Shown: piece by piece, positions 62,125-64,000 of the stretch
Layout of the letters: each line of letters starts with the position of its first letter
Numbering within the stretch: the first letter of the stretch is position 1
NCBI GenBank assembly: GCA_942490775.1
Contig: CALNYL010000012.1
Location: 27,242 to 91,241, forward strand
Source: UBA6489 sp942490775
Lineage (GTDB): Bacteria > Patescibacteriota > Gracilibacteria > BD1-5 > UBA6164
Reading direction: 5' to 3'
Length of the DNA: 64,000 bases
Notes under the pieces: generated by a model
Seen by the model: only the letters and a program-made list of their open reading frames with translations
The model's database searches: none
What the model was told of the DNA's origin: nothing
Translations under genes and position numbers: made by a program

Positions 62125-64000
62125 ATGAAAAACAAAATCCCTCTAATAATAATCCCCCTTCTAATATTAACATCTTGCTGAAATAACAACACTCCCACCC
62201 AAAAAATCAACACCCATCTCCCAAGAAACAAACTAAACAGCCCAAAATAAACAATTCTGTAAAATGTCATGAAACCCAAACCATATATTACCGATAAACA
62301 CAGAAAAATGACTAGGATGCAGTCACTACAGCCTTGAAGAAAAACATAATAAAATACCACAACATCTCAGGAGATTACCAAGAGATAAAAGAAGCAGAAC
62401 AAGAGAGTTTTCAAACAATAGACCTATACTATGCAAAAGATAAAAATTACTGATACTACAAATGAACAAAAATAGAAGAAAGTGATGGAAAGTCCTTTAA
62501 AGTACTAGACATAAACTACTCAAAAGATAAAAACAATGTCTACAAAAATGGTAAAAAACTAGAAAAAGTAGACACAGAAACATTTACAGTAGTTGAACAA
62601 CTATCTGATTTCACAAAAGATAAAAATACAGTTTATTTTGCTTGAGAATCAATAAAAAACTCTGATCCAAAAACTTTTGAAATAATTCCAAACTCAAACG
62701 GATACAGCTTTAGCTATTTTTCAAAAGATGAAAAATCAGTCTACTACAAGAAACTAAAAGTAAAAGAAGCAGACATAAAAACATTTAAGCACTATAAATC
62801 AGACTATGCAAAAGATAAAAACTCAGTATTTTTCAGGGAAAATAAAATACCAGAAGCAAATATAAAAACATTTGAACCACTACAAAATAACTACTGAATT
62901 GATGATAAATTTGCTTACAATTGAAGCAAACTAATAGAATCAAGTCATTGACCAACCTATGAAGTAATAAACGACAAATATCAAAAAGATAAAAATTTTG
63001 TCTACTTAAACGGTGAAAAGATAGAAAATAGTGACTGACCATCTTTTAAAATACTAAATGAAAAACTGTACAAAGATAAGAATCAGGTTTATTGATAAGG
63101 AAATTATTGAAGGAGCAGATTCCACAAGCTTCAAAGTAGATGAAGAAAGTTATTTTACAGCAGAAGATAAAAGTTTTAAATATATTTGAGCAGAAAAGAG
63201 AGATAGAAAAAGTGCCGTAAAAAACTTTATAGAAGCTTATTTTTCTACTACAAATTGAGTGATAAGTAATGTAAAAGACAAGTTTCAAATAAATAATAAA
63301 GACGGAGAACTAATATTGAATATTGATTATAATTTTAGTTACGATGAACATTCAAAATATCGGTTCAATGATCATGAAATGCTTACTTGTTATACTTCTG
63401 GTGAGAGTTGCCTTTCTCGTGGTGATGAACCTTTTTGGAGAAAAATTAGAAATTGAACTAAAAAAATCTTTTTGAGCAGTAAAAAAAATAACTATTAACT
63501 TTAATGGTGAAACTTTATATAAAGACCAAAAATATTATAAAGAAGATGCTATTTTATGACTATCTAGTGATTGAATATATGCGGAGATATATTTCTCCAA
63601 TCATAGTCCTTGACCTTGAAATACTTGTCCTTTTATAGATATGCAAACAGGAAAATGTTTATTTGAATATTGATATGAATTTTATGAAAATTATAGTGAC
63701 GAAGAGAAACAGAAAAAGAAAGAAGAAATAAGAAAAAAATATAATCTAAAAAAAGACTTTGATAAACTGTTTGATTTCTGTAAATACTTATGATTTAACA
63801 AATGATGTAAAAATTATTTGAAGAGAATATATTCCTGAAGAGAATCTTGATGAATACTGAAATATTAAATATGAAGGAGAAGAAGAGTTTTTTAAAAGAA
63901 CAAATATTCTACTAATACACACAAAAAACAAATACAAAAATAATAGTTTTATCAGAAGTTTGAAGTAATTTCACTTGATTTTATGGACACAAAGATATGA
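62125..64000 (+). pseudogene. DKNYY-repeat lipoprotein, multiply frameshifted, runs off the window
   Basis: The lipoprotein start is MKNKIPLIIIPLLILTSCGN; the frame stops at TAA 62248-62250, just before a 15-base copy of the 47798 repeat. Other frames carry many DKNYY units (KDKNYGYYKGTKIEESD, KDKNNVYKNGKKLEKVD and so on) to TGA-TAA near 63101, then continue with IIEGADSTSFKVDEES to TAA near 63498, then a soluble tail (SSDGIYAEIYFSNHS, KKDFDKLFDF). At least five shifts are needed. The gene may continue past 64000. Confidence 0.75.

Noticed and set aside
1..64000. CRISPR array
   Set aside because: Dispersed repeats exist, but none is regularly spaced with unique spacers of constant length, and no cas gene is seen.
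1..64000. tRNA or rRNA genes
   Set aside because: I looked for tRNA T-arm and acceptor patterns in the gaps and found no convincing cloverleaf; a covariance-model search would decide.

Overview
The window reads sensibly only if TGA codes for glycine (translation table 25). TGA falls on invariant glycines again and again: the HxGH and GKMSKS region of LeuRS, both glycines of an ATPase Walker A (GPRQVGKT), and the Nudix box. Only TAA and TAG end genes. This code, the AT-rich sequence and the family content (DKNYY lipoproteins, VirB4 plus small pilin, VanW, sortase) point to the candidate phyla Gracilibacteria (BD1-5) or Absconditabacteria (SR1), more likely the former. With a standard code almost every gene looks shattered; the genes below are merged across TGA.

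Layout. 1-1021: 3' part of homoserine dehydrogenase. 1078-6933: reverse-strand AAA/DUF4143 ATPase, VirB4-like ATPase and membrane-anchored SpoIIE-type phosphatase, then a forward VirB2-like pilin and a small membrane protein. 7097-12293: a free-standing LeuRS editing (CP1) domain with a nested Nudix domain, followed by a 1354-residue LeuRS that carries two related inserted domains and a C-terminal DUF2000 domain. 12317-22262: an unstable accessory island of decaying DKNYY-repeat lipoprotein genes, an IS5-like element with a perfect target duplication, an ISL3-like element, broken RibD-like and acetyltransferase genes, an intact SDR gene, and scars of the 3' end of the upstream leuS gene. 22274-29267: DUF218 protein, TtcA-like tRNA thiolase with a Cys-rich partner, GlmS, response regulator, sortase, Nudix and MBL-like genes. 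29539-37921: split permease, GNAT, VanW, CoA-transferase and a large SWIM-SNF2 helicase. 38122-41578: DUF4143 ATPase, a damaged toxin-antitoxin pair and hypotheticals. 41846-49216: PheT, radical SAM, AI-2E family permease and MATE exporter. 49476-57609: vWA lipoprotein, then a TetR / membrane-fusion protein / RND efflux locus. 57708-62085: a frameshifted gene bracketed by a 59-bp direct repeat, then an ABC-3C-type conflict system (SMEK protein, small middle component, DUF2326 ATPase) with an in-frame TAG. 62125-64000: another ruined DKNYY lipoprotein.

Three themes stand out. First, the LeuRS locus is built unusually: twin inserts, a fused DUF2000 domain and a separate editing-Nudix protein. 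Second, several families of short palindromic repeats are scattered between genes and have also entered coding sequence in frame (RND pump, radical SAM enzyme, SNF2 helicase). Third, copies of the 3' ends of leuS and of the RND gene lie downstream of inserted accessory genes, as if circular DNA had integrated there or partial duplication had occurred. The frameshifts cluster in accessory genes while the longest core genes are intact, so most look like real decay rather than poor sequence. I saw no rRNA, tRNA or CRISPR array.
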